Assembly: GCA_001510575.1 (NCBI GenBank)
Contig: LNGK01000008.1
Span: 3,833,541 to 3,897,540 of the forward strand
Source: Knoxdaviesia capensis
Lineage: Eukaryota > Ascomycota > Sordariomycetes > Microascales > Gondwanamycetaceae
Direction: 5' to 3'
Length of the DNA: 64,000 nt
Shown: positions 42,553 through 56,919 of the stretch, piece after piece
Layout of the letters: the number at the start of each line of letters is the position of its first letter
How positions within the stretch are numbered: position 1 is the first letter of the stretch
Program-made: the position numbers and the translations under genes
The notes under the pieces: generated by a model
The model's input: only the letters and a program-made list of their open reading frames with translations
Database searches by the model: none
Told to the model about the DNA's origin: nothing

Positions 42553-45276
42553 TTTCAGTGACGTGCCGCGCCCTTTGGGGGTTCAGTTTGTTGACAATAC
42601 GTATGTACACGCACAACAAATTGAGACCAAACATTGCATCTGTTTGTAGGAGTTGTCCCCCCGGCATGGGAGTTTCTCCCCTGTGTCCCCATTGTACTGC
42701 CGTCTCTGTTGTTGTCGGCGATATATCGACGGAGTTGGCGGGAGTGACGTTCTCGGCGGCCGCAGGAGGGTGTGGCAGAGCGATATGCTCGATGTCTCGG
42801 GATGTCACTTCAGCTGATTATGATCAGAAGATACGCACATAGCAGGGGACGAGAGAGAGTCTGTGTATCCCGGGATCGGAGTCAGTTGCACAAAGGGGGC
42901 AAAACACATTCAGCGCTCTTGCTAATCTGGCAGACTCAGTCAGTTCAACCGGTCTGACGATGAGACTAAGCGAGGCCTTCTGGGCACGCGCAGGGAAGGT
43001 TTCGCGTATGCGGCCGACTATTTAGGGTGTGTACGCTTTCGTGAGAAGTCCCGAAGCCGTGTCTGTTTGTCTCGGCGGGCACGGTTGAGGTAGGTGTAAG
43101 GCAATATTCGATGTATTCTTAGACTCCGTCGGAGATTCTACACAGGAGATTAGCAACGGGGAAAACAAACCCGCGAGAGCTTATTTGGAGCGCCAGGACT
43201 TTCTTGTAATCTCCGGCTCTTCCCTCTGTGTCAAGTCGGTCTAAGAGCGCACCAGCCAGCCGACATGTCGTGATACAAGACATGATTCGGGTTATACCCT
43301 TATTATAGCCCACTTTAGGGTCTAACCCATCTATACAGTTTGTCCATCACCACAATACCCAGCGATGGCTGATCAAAAACGCACGATCCCGATACTCTTC
43401 CACACGGCACAGGCATAACAAAAAAGTGCCTTTGATGGGAGCTATTTACGCCTTCGCAGTTAGGGATCTCGGAGGTTACATACAAAAGAGATCGACGTGG
43501 AGAGTGTGGTTGTTGCAAGTAAACAACCGGGCAGAATGCACAGCGAGAGAGGGAAGCGGCATAAACTTGGAGTCCTTCATGCGCAGCAAGGCGGAAGATA
43601 GCACTCCTTTTCCCGGTCTCCGACAATGATCCCTCGATTTTTGTTTTTATTACCTTTCTTCGCGGAGATGGTGGGAAAGACAGCCAGCCAGATGCGACCC
43701 GGTCCGTCAAAGACAAAAGAACAGAAACCATCGTCGTGATGCTGCAGACACGAGCCCAGGCCGCAACGCTCAATCTCGGCTAAGCAGGACCGCCGCCGGT
43801 CGTCTCGCGCTCCTCCGGCTTTTGCTTTGCTGATCCGTTGCTTGCTTTTGTTACCGTGTGCGCCCAAAGCAAACAGTCGCATGTGGCTTCACATATTTTG
43901 CTTTTGGGGGATTTCTTCTACCCCCTGCCTCCCCAATCCTGCCCAAATCCCGTCGTCCAGCTCCAGGGAGGGAGGGTCACAACCTTCACCGTTGAATATT
44001 AATTTTAGATCCAAGCCGAACCAACAGCAGCTGCCCAAGGGACACTAGACAGAGCACGAGGGACCACGGGTCACGGCCTGAGGCTCTCGGGCATGGGATA
44101 TGATTAATTCCCTTTTGTCTAGTTGTCCTCCTAGGCCGAGCGCTTTTATCGGCTTCAGGCACCGGTGGGCAAGCCTCATTTCCACTTTTGTGGACGTCGG
44201 GTCCTGTGCCCATGGGCCAGCAAAAGCAAATCCGAAAATGAGGCTATTGGTATGCCGCCAGATAACGAGCAAAAGAACCTACTACATGCAGTAAGGGGCG
44301 CTTAACGAAGAACATGTAATGTGATGAAGATCCATTTTGGAAAAGGGAGGAAGAGGACGCCTGCTTCTACGCTGAATCTGAGATATCTTGACAAGATAGC
44401 TTCTCGTGATAGACCTTCTGGTTGGTGGTGTGTGAGGCTTAGGGTATACGGGAGTCCAGTCCACGCCATTCTCGGCTTCATGCGCCCTACCTCATCAAAC
44501 CGAACGGATGATCAGTCTCCCTGCAGCGAATTAGTGTGCAGTGGTGGTGGAATATCATGCGTTCCGGATCAGCCCTACCCAGCCGTGAATTCAGTGCAAT
44601 TACAAGCTGCCCAAGCAGAGTCCTGAGCGTCGTTTACGAGGACACCAAAAGCAAACAAGGCAAGCGAGGCGAGGCGAAAACGAAGCATAGAGCCACGATC
44701 CCCCCGTATCGGATGCGGCTGGCTCAAGTAATTCTCGCTGTAGAATGAGCATATACTTCGGATAAGTACAGTAGGTAGGTAGGTCAGGAAGTGCCCGCGC
44801 TACAAGCTGAATGAACCGCTGAACAGCCAGCCCTGGAACTCAGTCGTCGCGTAGACAGACACCTTTCCCGGAGATTCAAGCCCGCGTCGGCCGATTCACA
44901 TGCAGGTTCCGTAAAACATCTCACTGTCTCGTCGGGGGTTCTCCAAAACCGCGTCCGCCGGCGTTCCATGTTCTGAAATAAAACAACACACACAAAGTTG
45001 GTCAGTCTCCCTACGGCGAGCAAGTCCGTCTGGTGGGAACTCGACTCGCTCATTCGTCATCGTGTACACGTAGACATCAACACTGTCTTCACTAAGTGTC
45101 CCCCTTTTCTTGGTTCTTCCGTCGATAGTTCATTTCCTCCCTCTCCTTTTCCCAAAAAAGACGGTCACGGTTTAACTACTCAGTTTTTTTCGCCTCCCTC
45201 GGCCTCATTTTCTTTTTTCCTAGTCGTCTCCGCCTAACTCTGACGAGGAGCGGTTCAAAAAATTAAGTCAGAACCG

Positions 45277-45315
45277 AAAGAAAAGAAAAAAAAAAAAGAA
45301 AAAAAAAAAAAGAAG
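45277..45315. repeat. A-rich homopurine tract
   Basis: A runs broken by single G residues, about 39 bases. Low-complexity structure within the desert. Confidence 0.85.
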
Positions 45316-46670
45316 GTCTGGGCATGCTGGCCACATATGCCGCCATTCCTAGAACTCACTCATCACCCATCCACACCCACACACCTTTTTCAGCGTTGCG
45401 GTGTTGCTCGTATCGCGCTGCACTGTTCCGTACAGCTGGCCTCAGCCCAGAACATTCACGCCGGCGGGCTTAGTCCCAATACGGAGAGGCGGTAAGCACA
45501 GCTAATACGTTGAAAAACAAATACCTAATAAAATAAAATAAAAACCCCCAACAATCCGATGTTTTGGTGTGGGTTCAAGTGTCTTCTTTTCCTTTTTTCC
45601 TCATGTATGTGCTGTAGGGGGCAAGGGGAGTATGCAGCCGTTTTTTGCCGTTTGCCGTCGATGGTTCCCCTGAGGTCCGGCATGCCAAGATCCACGCTCT
45701 CGGGGCCCGGCGATGAATGGAAATTCTCCTGCAGGTGCAAAGTCCAGTTGCATTCTCCCCTGAGCGGACTGTGTGGTCGTGTACCAGCCAGCCAGATCTA
45801 TGGGAGTATCCCGAACCGACGTATCGCACAGTGAAAATCTCTACGAGCCCTGGAACCTCCGCGGCATGTGGGTGTGGTGGTTGCTATCGAAGATCACCTG
45901 TTTTCAGTGCTTCTGCTGCTGTTTGATCGGGTACACGCATCTTGGCTTGCTGGCAAGTCCTGTACGTATGAACGGTGGCAATCTGTCTCTGTTCACTGAT
46001 CACCGGTGGTGTGGGCTGTGCGTAAGCAGACCGAGCCAAGGAGCGCCTGGTGTCCACCGATCCGACTGTGTTTGTTCGCAATTTCTGTCGGCTCACGCCG
46101 GGTCTCTCCATTTTGTTGTCATGCAACCCGACATGCAAACGTGGCTGCTGTTGGCCCATCTTTGTACAGCGCCCAGGCGCCATCTGCAAGAGGCCGGTGC
46201 CGACGGAGCGAGGGGAGAGGAACCTGCGAGAAGTGTTCAGGCGTCTATGTGCAACATTGTATTTCACGCAAGTTTCTTCAAGCTTCACACAGACACTGCT
46301 GTCGAGACATGACCAACCCCTAACCCTAGGCAGCTGCGAGACATCCCAACCATCCAGCCAGTCACACAACCACCACGGCTAAGAAAAAAGAAAATTTGCC
46401 TCCTCTCGTGTGGTACCGCACGGTGACACGCCCCCAACATGTCCAATTCGCCGCCGCTCCTCACCGCCTCGTGCTGAAAGTTTTCATCCCAACCAAAGAC
46501 GCCCTGTAAAGGCTCCATGCATTGTCCAACGGCGGGTTCAGGCCGTTGAAATTTGTTGTCCTGTCTGAAGTGGAGTGGCCGTGACGTGCTCATCAGGCAT
46601 CACAGGCCAACGAGAGGCAGAGGACGAACAGGGACGCAGAGGAAACAAAAGCCATATCTGTAGGGCTTCA

Positions 46671-46700
46671 AGGGGAGGGGAGGGGACGGGAGGGGAGGAG
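46671..46700. other. G-quadruplex-type G-run cluster
   Basis: Five runs of three or four G separated by one to three bases on the plus strand (AGGGG repeated, then ACGGG and AGGGG). It can fold as a G-quadruplex. The same bases contain several AGGGG stress-response-type and one CAAGGGG (BrlA-type MRAGGGR) match. Confidence 0.5.
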
Positions 46701-46914
46701 TGGCAGTCCACTTTTTCCCCGAAGATAAACAGGTTTTTAATGGCCCTCGTTTGCTGGCCACGTCTGCGCTGGCTAGATTGATATTTCCCTAGTGTTATTC
46801 ATGCATACCGCAAAAAGAGAGAGTCTAGGCTCGGCTGCCCCAACCTCCAATGGAATGCTGCAGATGTGTTGACACGGTCGGCGGGTCGGTCATGATGGCG
46901 ACATGACACCGGAT

Positions 46915-46940
46915 TGTGTGTGTGTGTGTGTGTGTGTGTG
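46915..46940. repeat. (TG)13 microsatellite
   Basis: Thirteen uninterrupted TG units inside the desert. Confidence 0.95.
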
Positions 46941-47661
46941 AAGGTTTTCGGCGATGGGTGTTCCAGTTCGGTGCTCATGTGCAGAACAAAAACCTCCCCA
47001 GTCACGATGGATGGCTGAGGTATTTTTTTATTCTTTTTTTATTCTCTTCTTTTTCCCTCTCCTGGAATATTCTCGGGGCCGGTCAACAGGCAGAGAGATC
47101 CATCCTCACGCCCCTTCCCCCCTCTGTTCCTCACCAAATAGTTCCCTCACCGTGGGTTGGCTATCGCGACGTCTCCACTGCTGACTGGGTTAATTCTCGA
47201 CCCAAGATGCGGCCTCAATGATATACGGAGAGTCGGAGTCAGAGAGACCACACACCCAGGCCTCTCGGACACGTCACCGACGGATCTGTGGACAAGGGAT
47301 GGATGGACTGGTGGAGGCAACAGAAAAGCGGGAGGGGCTGGCCCTGATGAGTTGTCCGCATCGAGACTGATAGGCAAGATGGCCACTTTGAAGTGCGTGC
47401 TTGCTTCTTTCTCTGCTGCAGGCTGCACGAATAGGGGGTGGGGGGACCCTGAATTTCCCAGGCGACCTGAGCGTGTGCCGAAGCTAAAGACCCGTCGGCT
47501 ATAGTGTACCTGCGCTGGCACACAGCGTGCGAAAGAGGTCAGCCAGCCCCCTTGAAAAAAAGTGGAAGCGATGCAAAAAGAGGGGGGTTGAACCTCTCAG
47601 TACTGGGACTGGATCTGCATTCTGTTGACCATCCACGATGTCTGGTTCCAACATGGACGTA

Positions 47662-47679
47662 ACACACACACACACACAC
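47662..47679. repeat. (AC)9 microsatellite
   Basis: Nine AC units, about 25 bp before the 14-bp palindrome. Confidence 0.95.
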
Positions 47680-47704
47680 CCAATCCTGCCGCAACTCAGG
47701 AGGA

Positions 47705-47718
47705 GTACAGTACTGTAC
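47705..47718. promoter_or_regulatory. Perfect 14-bp palindrome GTACAGTACTGTAC
   Basis: Two TACAGTA/TACTGTA words overlap head to head, making a perfect 14-bp inverted repeat. This is what a dimeric binding site would look like. Confidence 0.5.
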
Positions 47719-50175
47719 ATACACTACACGATGCAGGTCTACGCTGTAGGTGCCCGGCAGACATGGCCTACCAACCAAAATGCCGTCTGTATCAAGACTG
47801 ACGGAGGGAGAGTGCAAAGGGGACAGGACAGCCCCAGCCAGCCCGATGTCAGAGAGAATGGAAGCCAATAGGCGTCGGCCTGCCCCCAGCCGCTAGAATA
47901 ACCTCAAACACACCAGCAGCAAATAGTCGACGCACGGAAACGGGAACGCTGGCATCTCGAAAGATATGTCCGATACGTAGCATACGGTGCAGGAGACATT
48001 CGCCCCGTCGTTTCATAGAGCTGTTCAATAGTATTACTTTGTGCGTGCTTCGACTTTCGCCCAGACTTCGCGATTGTTTGGTTCTCCCGTCGAACGTGGC
48101 GTTGCTTGCTGGGGGTGTTTGTGTCTGTGTTTTCCTTTTGCTGTTTCTCGCCGCTTCGTTGGACCACGGTGAGCCTCATGTAAAATTGCGGGGGCTGTCG
48201 TGTTCTAGTCCGTCGCTTTCGTGCGTGGGCAGACCTCTCGACGATTCGCTGGCACCGGAAACAACATTTGCCAAACTCGGGAATTACGGCTGCTTGGGAA
48301 TCGACACCGGCCTGTGATCTAAAATAAGGGCCTAGATCGGTAGGGAGACCACGAAACGTAGTATGGCACTTGCATTTCCCACCGCCCCTGAACCAGCAGC
48401 CGTTGGCCACGCCGGCGTCCCCAGAGAAGCAGGTCGGTGTCGGTAGCTGGCCTCTGGCGAAACCGTGAGATGGCGCGCCCGCCTCCCCTCCTCCGAGTCC
48501 CGCGTCTCCTTTTGTGTGTTTGCTGCTGACTCTGGCCCCCATGTGCCGAGCTCTGTGGTTGGACAGGCGGTCTGGACCAGTCAAGACTTGCAGATGGGGT
48601 TCTTTGGCTTCGACGGCTGCTGATTCGTCCACGTCGGCCGCAATACCACGCTCTTTGCTGCATGTGTGTGCAGTTGTTGTTGTGTGTGTTGTTTTTTGTT
48701 GTGTGTGCAGTTTTTGTTGTGTGTGTCTTTTCTAAGCCTTGGAAAATGTGACCCTGTTCGGTGTCGCCGCCTCCCGCCAAATGGGCTATACTCATGCCCT
48801 CGGTAGCTGTATCTGCTGGCGGTCTATCCGGACAGCAGAGAAAGCCACAGTCGATGTGCTGCGTGCATGCGATCAGACCAAGTGAACCAGAGACATCTGT
48901 CGCCTGAGCCACAATAAATCATGAAGTAAGTAGGCTGATTTCACATGCTTTTTGGGTCTCCAATCTGCCGGCATCTACACTAGGAGTCTCCTGGATCCCA
49001 AAATAAAGAAACCGAAATCATGGCTGTGGGCGTGAGGATTGAACCCCCCCTTCAAACATCCACAAGGGCTTTTCAACGCTGGCGTCTGGAAGTTTCGATA
49101 CCCGCTCGCCAGACGCGCAAACCTAGACAGGATGTACAGTCGACACCATTTGACGCCATTTCCTGCCGACAGTCAAGGCGCGAAGCAGAGCCTCCAAGGC
49201 CCGCGACCGCGCCGGAGCGCGCGCATACACCCGCGATAGCACGGGTTGAAGAAAAAGAAAAGAGGAGGGACGCAGGGGGCATAGTCGCAAACGAGTACAG
49301 TAGAGCCACGCGAAACACTTGCAGAGAATGAAACACTGCCTGCCTACCAACCACTGTCCGTCGATTCTCTCCAAACGAACAGAGGAAGCAAGGAAGGGGG
49401 AGAAAAAAACTTCCGCGACCCACACACCCCCCCGGACTTGACCGCGGCAAAACCGACGGACGTGTGCCATAAATATCTCGAGACGCGCTTGGCGGGCTTC
49501 TCCGGGGCGCGAGTCGCGGGTTTCTTCTCCCGCTCCTTCTGCAATCTTGCGGTGCGCGCGCGCGTGCGTGTGGTTTCGTGAGGCGCTGGCGTTTATAACA
49601 GGCTACTGGGGTAGGCACGAGGATGACTAACAACATACCCTGGACCCCAGTTGATAACTGTGTGGGATTTCGTCTGGGGTGTGTTTGGCTTTCAGTGCTG
49701 TCAGCGTTTTTTTGCACCGCGAAACCCTAGTCGCGAGATGACCAGGGTTGCGGGAGTGGTACAGACCAGCCAAACCAGACTCGTGCGTTTATTCTCTTGC
49801 TCTCTCTGATCCTGGCTTTGAAACGCACACGCCCTGCGCGGCAGTGAGAGTTTTCAAAGGAGTTGGTTGTCTGCCCATCGCTTCTTGCTGGCTGGGATCT
49901 TGGTGTTTCTGAGTGATGCTGCGCAGAGTGAAGCCGCGGCAATCCAAGCGCCCAGCACGGAACAAACGAACCGAAAATATCGTCAAGGTGAACCGTCGGG
50001 CGGCTCGGATCCATCCTTTTTAATATCCCGCTTCCTTGTCGATTTCGCTTTCGCTATACAGTAATATGGACATTCCCGGATGAGAAGCGAGAGTGTTGTC
50101 GGCTGGCAACCGGGCAGCGGAACAGGAGAGTGCCGTCTTGGGTGGAATTTCATTCCGTCCCTTCTTTAGGCATAA

Positions 50176-50195
50176 GTGTGTGTGTGTGTGTGTGT
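50176..50195. repeat. (GT)10 microsatellite
   Basis: Ten GT units within the desert. Confidence 0.95.
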
Positions 50196-53100
50196 ACGTT
50201 CGTCTGTCCATCGAAAAAAGCAACCAAGGAAGTTCTCCGGCTCAAGGAGGTTCCGAACGTCCTTGATGTTGTGGAAGAAGCCGGGTATCTGGCGGATGGA
50301 TCTATTCATCACAAGAGTGAAATCGCCGATCGCAATGCAGATAGGCCCATTTCCCACCATCAGCTGGGTGGGCAGCGTATGATACCGAGGCTTGGAGGAC
50401 AAGCAAAAACGAACGGGCAACATTGCTTTGCGCGGCTGTGGCCGCTATGGCCAGCGACTGAGTGGATCATGGCTTTTTTATCTCACCATCGGTCGTTCTT
50501 TTTCCCTTTCTCGTCGGCACCCACACCCCCCCGCACACACGCACACCCGCTATATTGTGCTCTTCTTCTCGCAGCTGAACGATCGATCTGGAAAGTGACC
50601 CCGTGTGGCCGTCCATTCTGTGCCGGTGAACAAGTGCGTGAGATCCATCCATCTCCGTCTCGTCCCTCATTGCCGATTGGGCCCGCCGCAACGGTTCTGC
50701 TGCGATCACAGGGCGATATCCTTTGATTGTTCTGTAATTAGAACAATGCCGGCACCGAGCACCAGCACTATGGGGCGCGGGGGGAGGGGGGGCTAATATT
50801 GGAAGGTTTTGGGAGGAGCAAGGAGCAATTACTCTACGAGCATACAAAAACGTAATGCGGGACGCACAGCAAATATCCGGCATGCATGAAAGCAAAGCTG
50901 GCCAGCCAGACACAACAAAAAACAGCCCAGCAGCCAACTGGGCGGAGATCCTGCACCTGATCCATTTTGATCCTTCTGGACGATCCAACTACAGGGCATT
51001 GGACTTTGCCAGTGCATACATGCATGCATTCCTTTCAGTCTGACCTGCTACACCGGCACAATGCCCGTTAGGAAAGGAAACAGCCAACATACAGAGCGTG
51101 GCAGGCAAAAGAACCGCTGGTGTTGGTCGCAGCGTAGCGAGTGGAAGACCGGCGAAGGAATAGGATTTTTGCTGTGCGCGACGGACAACACATTTTTAGA
51201 ATCTGTGAGTAGTGTAGTCTGACTGGTCCGGCCCAGTCTTCGGTTTATTGCTGGCTGATCACGTTCGTCCTGTCCTCCTTTCATGCAAAGGGCGCCCAAC
51301 TGACAGCCTTGTGGCCTCATGGGAAGAGTGTGTGTGTGTGGGAGGGGCGGAGCGGCGAGTGGTTACGTTTGGGCGACAGCGGGTTATGCTGAGGCAGTTC
51401 CAGTCCCCCCCCTCCAGCCAAAAAATGAAGATCTGGGACCAGCAGCCCCCGTCTACACGTGTTCCGCAGAAACTCGGAGCCTTGGTTACGCAGTTGGAGG
51501 TGGCTTGACTGGCGATTATGTCCATCGCAAAAAGTATCTTATGAGGGGGCCAGGAACTTTGGCAAGGAAAGCCACAGGGCAGAACCAGCAAGGCAGAAAC
51601 AAAGGGCGGTTTGGCCACCGCTATCTACAGTAGGAATCGTACAGGCCGTTATTCCACGGCTCAACGTGTCGTTATTGGCCGGTTCGACGACGTCTTCCCT
51701 CTGACACTAGGCCTAATCCTCCTAGGCCAGGGCTCTACGCCGTTTGCCCTGTTGGCGGCCGCCCCAGATACATAGCGAACAGGCTGAGAGACGACCGAGT
51801 GGATATCGCCCAGCCAAGCACACGAAGCAGAAGTAAAGCCGAGTCTGAGCGCCAGAGAGAAGATAACCTTCGGCGAGGCGGAAACAGAATAAAACGAAGA
51901 CAAAAAACGCCACAGACGCGAGGCATCGACCCACCAAACATAGCGAACGGAACAGAGCAAAAGAGAGAGAGAGAGAGGAGGAGGAGAAAATAGACCCCAA
52001 GAGGAAGGGTGATTCCAAGTTCCAAGCATGGTATCTGCGGCGGTGATCTTCACCGGAACATGTGAGATTACATTTTTGTGCGGAAGATGACAGATGGCGA
52101 TGACGCTGGCTGACAGATTTGGCTGCCATTATGGCTGGGTTATGTTAGGCGGTGTTTGCGGAACCCGGGAGGTTCCTTGGGCCTTCTGGCATGTTTGTGG
52201 AATCAAGTATTTGGCAGTACTTTTTACAACAGGGAGGGATACTCAGTGTCGGCCTGGAGTGAGTGCTGACCTCCGTTCGCAGGCCAGCATCCAGATAATG
52301 TCAGACCTCGGGGCCACGGATGCGTTGATTGTTCCACGAGAGTCAAGACAAATGGCCACCCCCATCTCCAATTTTAGGTCTTGACGAGGAGAGAAGAAAA
52401 TAAAGAGATTTTCAAAAGTACATATCCATTTCTGCCGCACTCCGTCCTTTATCAGGCCGTCTTTATTGCTCGCCGACTCCATAAAAGAAAATCCACCCAG
52501 GCGCGGCTGTTGCTGCTGGCTGCGATGCCAATCAGAATCCGCCCGCATCCCACATCCTGTTCACAGCCCACCAGCAAACAAAGACGATGCAAACTCGTGG
52601 AGCGGTATGTTCCTCTCGCGCCCGAAGCAACACCGGAAGTTCACGTACCCGTCGACAACGCAGGATTTCGATAGAGCCAACATGGCCGATGCGGGCGTGC
52701 GTGCTTGTCAAGCCGGGATCCGTCCCTCCAAAGAACAGCAGTCTCTTTCATTCATGTCCGACCAACAGGTGCGATGCAGTGTGTCTTTGGCATCCTTCCG
52801 CCGACAGAGAACGAGAATTGTGGCGGTCCGGATTTTGAGGATGAGGAGGGCAGTGTGAGACGGGAAAATCCCCAAATTTAGTTTCTCTTGCGTCCTTCCT
52901 GGACAGGTGGTTTTCTCTGAAGGGATGGTGCCCCAAGATACCCTTCGAGGATCCGGTGGTTGCTTGGACAGACAGACAGACACGGGCCAGGGGCGCTGTG
53001 CAGCTGAGGGTGGCGGCCGTCCAAGCTGGATGGATCATCTCATCTTAACAAAAGGAAGTAAATGGGGAATGATGGCGCCCCCTACGATGTGATGGTGATC

Positions 53101-54199
53101 TGATCTCTTAGCAATCAAGCAGGAGTAGTAATGTTCCTTTGGCCGAGCTGATAACGATGGTGATCGATGCGTGTGTGCGATGTGAGAAGACTTCGGACCC
53201 TGGGAGAATAATGGCCGGGAGACGCCAATATAACAGCGACGGTCGGTGTTTGGGGGCTGGCCCTGGAAGGCTCAGGAACCGCCTGCACTTGAACATAGTA
53301 GCCAGGGCACTGGGAGTGTTTTTTCTGCACGCCCTTACAGTACAATGCCGGCTCACGGAGGTTGCATTGGTTTCGCTCAGAGTGAACAGATCCCTTTTAG
53401 TACAGTACGTGGGTGTCCTACGACGGTGACGACATTCCTGGGCCGTCCTGACTTCTAGAACAGAAATCTTCGCTTTCTCTGTGAGTATCCTGTTCCTGTG
53501 TTTTATGGAATGGCTTACTCTGCATCCAAGGCCAGCAGCGCAGGGTTTCCTGCAGAACTTGACCGAGACTCCGTTCTTGCGTTGTGCTGGTCTTCCTAAC
53601 GTCATGCGAAAGGAGAGCACTAAGCATGGACGGAGGCGTAATGCGCTACGGGTGCGATGTCCATACAGTCAGGAACATCAGCCAAAAAGTAACTCCCGCC
53701 GCACAGGAACTGTAATACGTCCAGTACGGCACAGTCAGCACATCTGCGTATTCTCGGGAATTCGTGGCCTGGAAGCCTCTGTACGGTCAACGCGGGGGGG
53801 CGGTGCTGGACCAAGGCAGGAACAGGAGCAGCACTCACTCATCCAGACGATAAACAGTTGATGCAACGCCGGGGAGTCAACCTTGATACCCAAAGTGGCA
53901 CAACGACGAAGTCGCCGTTCTCATTGCCATCCTGCTTTGCGACCCTGGTGCCTGCGTGCTTGTCACTCAAATCGAACCTCAGTATCGACGTACCGTCAAC
54001 GAATACGCATCTGCAGAGCCACACAGGCCGTTTGCTGCTGTAATTATTGCTTGCCTCTTTTGAGTGCATTCCGCATGACCTGGCGGTCTGACGACTGCCT
54101 GGTGGCCTCCTATGAGCAATAGTCCATCGTTTGCATGTACTGGACAGCTTAAACATCAAACCGAAACGCCAAGGGTTCAAACGTGCTGGGGTGCGGCGT

Positions 54200-54230
54200 G
54201 GTGTGGTGGTGGTGGTGGTGGGTGGTGGTG
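54200..54230. repeat. (GGT)n tract
   Basis: GTGGTGTGGTGGTGG-type imperfect trinucleotide run of about 30 bases. Confidence 0.85.
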
Positions 54231-55916
54231 ACCTGTCTCGGATTCATCTCGGCCCCCCGGCCGTAGCCAATAACCCTTAGTTAGGGCCTTCAATGGAATT
54301 TGCGGGAGATTTCATTACTTAGGTCTAGCTGATAACCGACCCTCTTTCTGGTACATATATTTACACAGAACTGAACCAACATAGCAAGATAAAGTTGAGG
54401 ATCTAGTACTAAACAATCATTTGTTCATCCATTCCTCATCATCACCCGTATGTGCCTCGTGATATGGGTGTTTCCGCAGCCATTCCTCGAGAGGCGCGAT
54501 CTGTGCAGACGCAAGATAAAAGGTGGACAGAATATCGTTCAGAGCTATTATCGTTGACATGATGAGCCAGACGTCAAGCAGTAACAGCTTCTACGGAAGT
54601 CAACGAACATTCTAAGGTCATGGGATATGCGGGCTGCAGTGAAAATGAGGTAGAGTCCTCACGGATCAGGGTGAGCGGGTCGGGCATAACAGTGTATAGC
54701 AGGAAGAAGCCAGCGGGATGCAAACACAGTGGGAAGCAGTATGAAGACTAGTACTGTACTGACTGACTCTTGGGAATGCAAATCAGATACGCTTCAGCCG
54801 GGATCCCTGCATTGATTTTGTCGTCGTACTCATCATATACCGCGCGCGTAAGTTCCTGCATGAAGCAGGCATGTAACAGGCATGAACATAGCGCCATTGG
54901 AATCTGGGTTTCGTTAGCCTTCAGGAGGATATCAGCATCGTAGTAGGCAGTGACAGAATACAAACAATTAGAAGAAACGCCCTGGTGAACCAGCCCATCG
55001 CTGGACATTTTCACGCGATCCACGTGAAAGCCAGATTCCTCCGTGATCTGGGGCGCCAAATACGAGGAGTCGCGAGTCCCGGCATGGCTGGCCGCGAGAC
55101 AAGCTTGCGGGAAAGGAACGGTGGGTGGACACGGAGGAGAGCATCCGCGAGGCTGGGACCCGGCGCGGTTGTATGTGGCGGGCAGATCGCCAGAGATGCA
55201 TTATTGTTGGTCGAGAATTCATGGTGTGTGACTTGATGTCAAAACCGTGAAGCAGGTGTCTGGGAGAACGCAATCCGGCTGGGTCTGAGGAGGGAAAAGA
55301 TTTACAAATTGTGCGTGTAGCTTGGAGCATCTGAAACTATCAAATGAATCTCCACGTAACCCGAAGGCTAGGGTTAAACCGCAGCCCTAAGGGTCGTGGC
55401 CTCTGAAGCCAACGCATATACCAGTGGTATGTTAAGCTTCGGTGGATACGAAGATTTCACACTGGAAATTCACCCAGTTTCAGGGAGGGATAGGAATTCC
55501 TGGAAATCAGCTGGAATTCTCTGGCCAAGCACAGCCAACCAGCCATCGGAGTCCGTCTCCCTCCACGATGAGGTTTTTACGGCTACCAACTTTCATTCCA
55601 TACATATACAGAAGAAAAGACGGGCAGTCTACTGTAGTTTGCCTTGACATTGGCCACTTCGCTATACGACACCTATTTCAAGCTACGGCAGCGGTGTAAC
55701 CTAGACTTGGGACTTGGTGTCCAGAAACCGGGGCCAGGCCAGGCCAGACCTTTTGATCTTCCGCGCCGCCGTCCACTTCACCAGCGTATGACGCTGAAAC
55801 TGTCGGGGCGTATTGGAGAAAGGCCAGGAGAGGCCACTAGTACTGTAAAGTGTGGTGGTGGTTCTTGGGAATATGGAAACCTGTATCTTGTCCCCGTTTT
55901 GGCCGAGTCGAGGTGA

Positions 55917-55950
55917 CTCTCTCTCTCTCTCACTCTCTCACTCACTCTCC
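55917..55950. repeat. (CT)n tract
   Basis: CT repeats interrupted by CACT, about 34 bases. Confidence 0.85.
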
Positions 55951-56881
55951 CTGACCACTCACTTGGCCAACTCGCAGTGTATCTGTTTCTGTCGACCCTT
56001 TAGTCTTTCGTTTCCTGTTTCTGATGTATCACCGGAGTAGCGGAAAGGGTACGGAAAGGGGGGGCGTGCAGAACTCACACACCCTTCCTTCGTCGGTTTC
56101 ATGTTCCGTCTTTTTCAATTTTTTTGGTCGACTACCACTTCCCCCCCCTGGTCTTGTGCAAAATTCACCGTTTAAAAGCTAAAACGTGCACGTTGGTGTA
56201 TCTTAAAAAAACAACAAAAAAGAGCAAGAATTGTTTCCTGGCTGCGAGTAACTGTCCGTCTTGGTGGCCTCGGCGGTTGTGTCAGTCAGTACCTGAAGCG
56301 GACCGAACCAGCAGGCCGGACAGGTGACGGCGGCCACGTATTCCGCAGCGTCGGCGTTAGCATACTGCAGACCGCTTTCTCGCTGGACCTGCTTGTGTGC
56401 CTATTTTCACTCAAGCTCCGCCCTGGGGCCTCCTGCATAGCCAGACTCTACAGTACCTACCGACCTGAACTTACGCCTAACCTCCGTTTCTCGGGACTAC
56501 TCTCTTCTGCAGAGTGGACACTGGTCGTGCTGCACCAGCTTTGGATAGCCCACCCAACTAAGTGTGCTGTGCTGGCTATCTGACCTCCCCCCGTTTCGTT
56601 TTGCGCCCGGACTGGCCAGTGATCGTCTATTCGCGGATTGTGGAGCAAAGAGGGACCAGAGAGAGGGAACAACCAGGGTGCCCCCCTCCCCCCTCCTCCC
56701 CCTCCCCCTGAGCTATTCGTTTGCCCCAGGCATCGCCAACCAACCAACCAAATCGAGATAAGGGGTGCACCAGGGGTCTGGCCCTCTCTCCCTCTCTGGT
56801 TGAAAGCTGCCAGCCAGGCTGAAGACGGGGCATCTTGTCTCCTCAACGAGCGAAGCCAGGTGACTTGTGTGGTACATGTCT

Positions 56882-56919
56882 AAAAAAAAAGAAAAAAAAA
56901 AAAAAGAAAAAAGAAGAAG
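56882..56919. repeat. A-rich homopurine tract
   Basis: About 38 bases of A with isolated G, like the one at 45277. Confidence 0.85.

Noticed and set aside
43315..43773. A 152-codon minus-strand frame at the start of the desert
   Set aside because: No family match, and it is overlapped by other frames with equal support; treated as chance.
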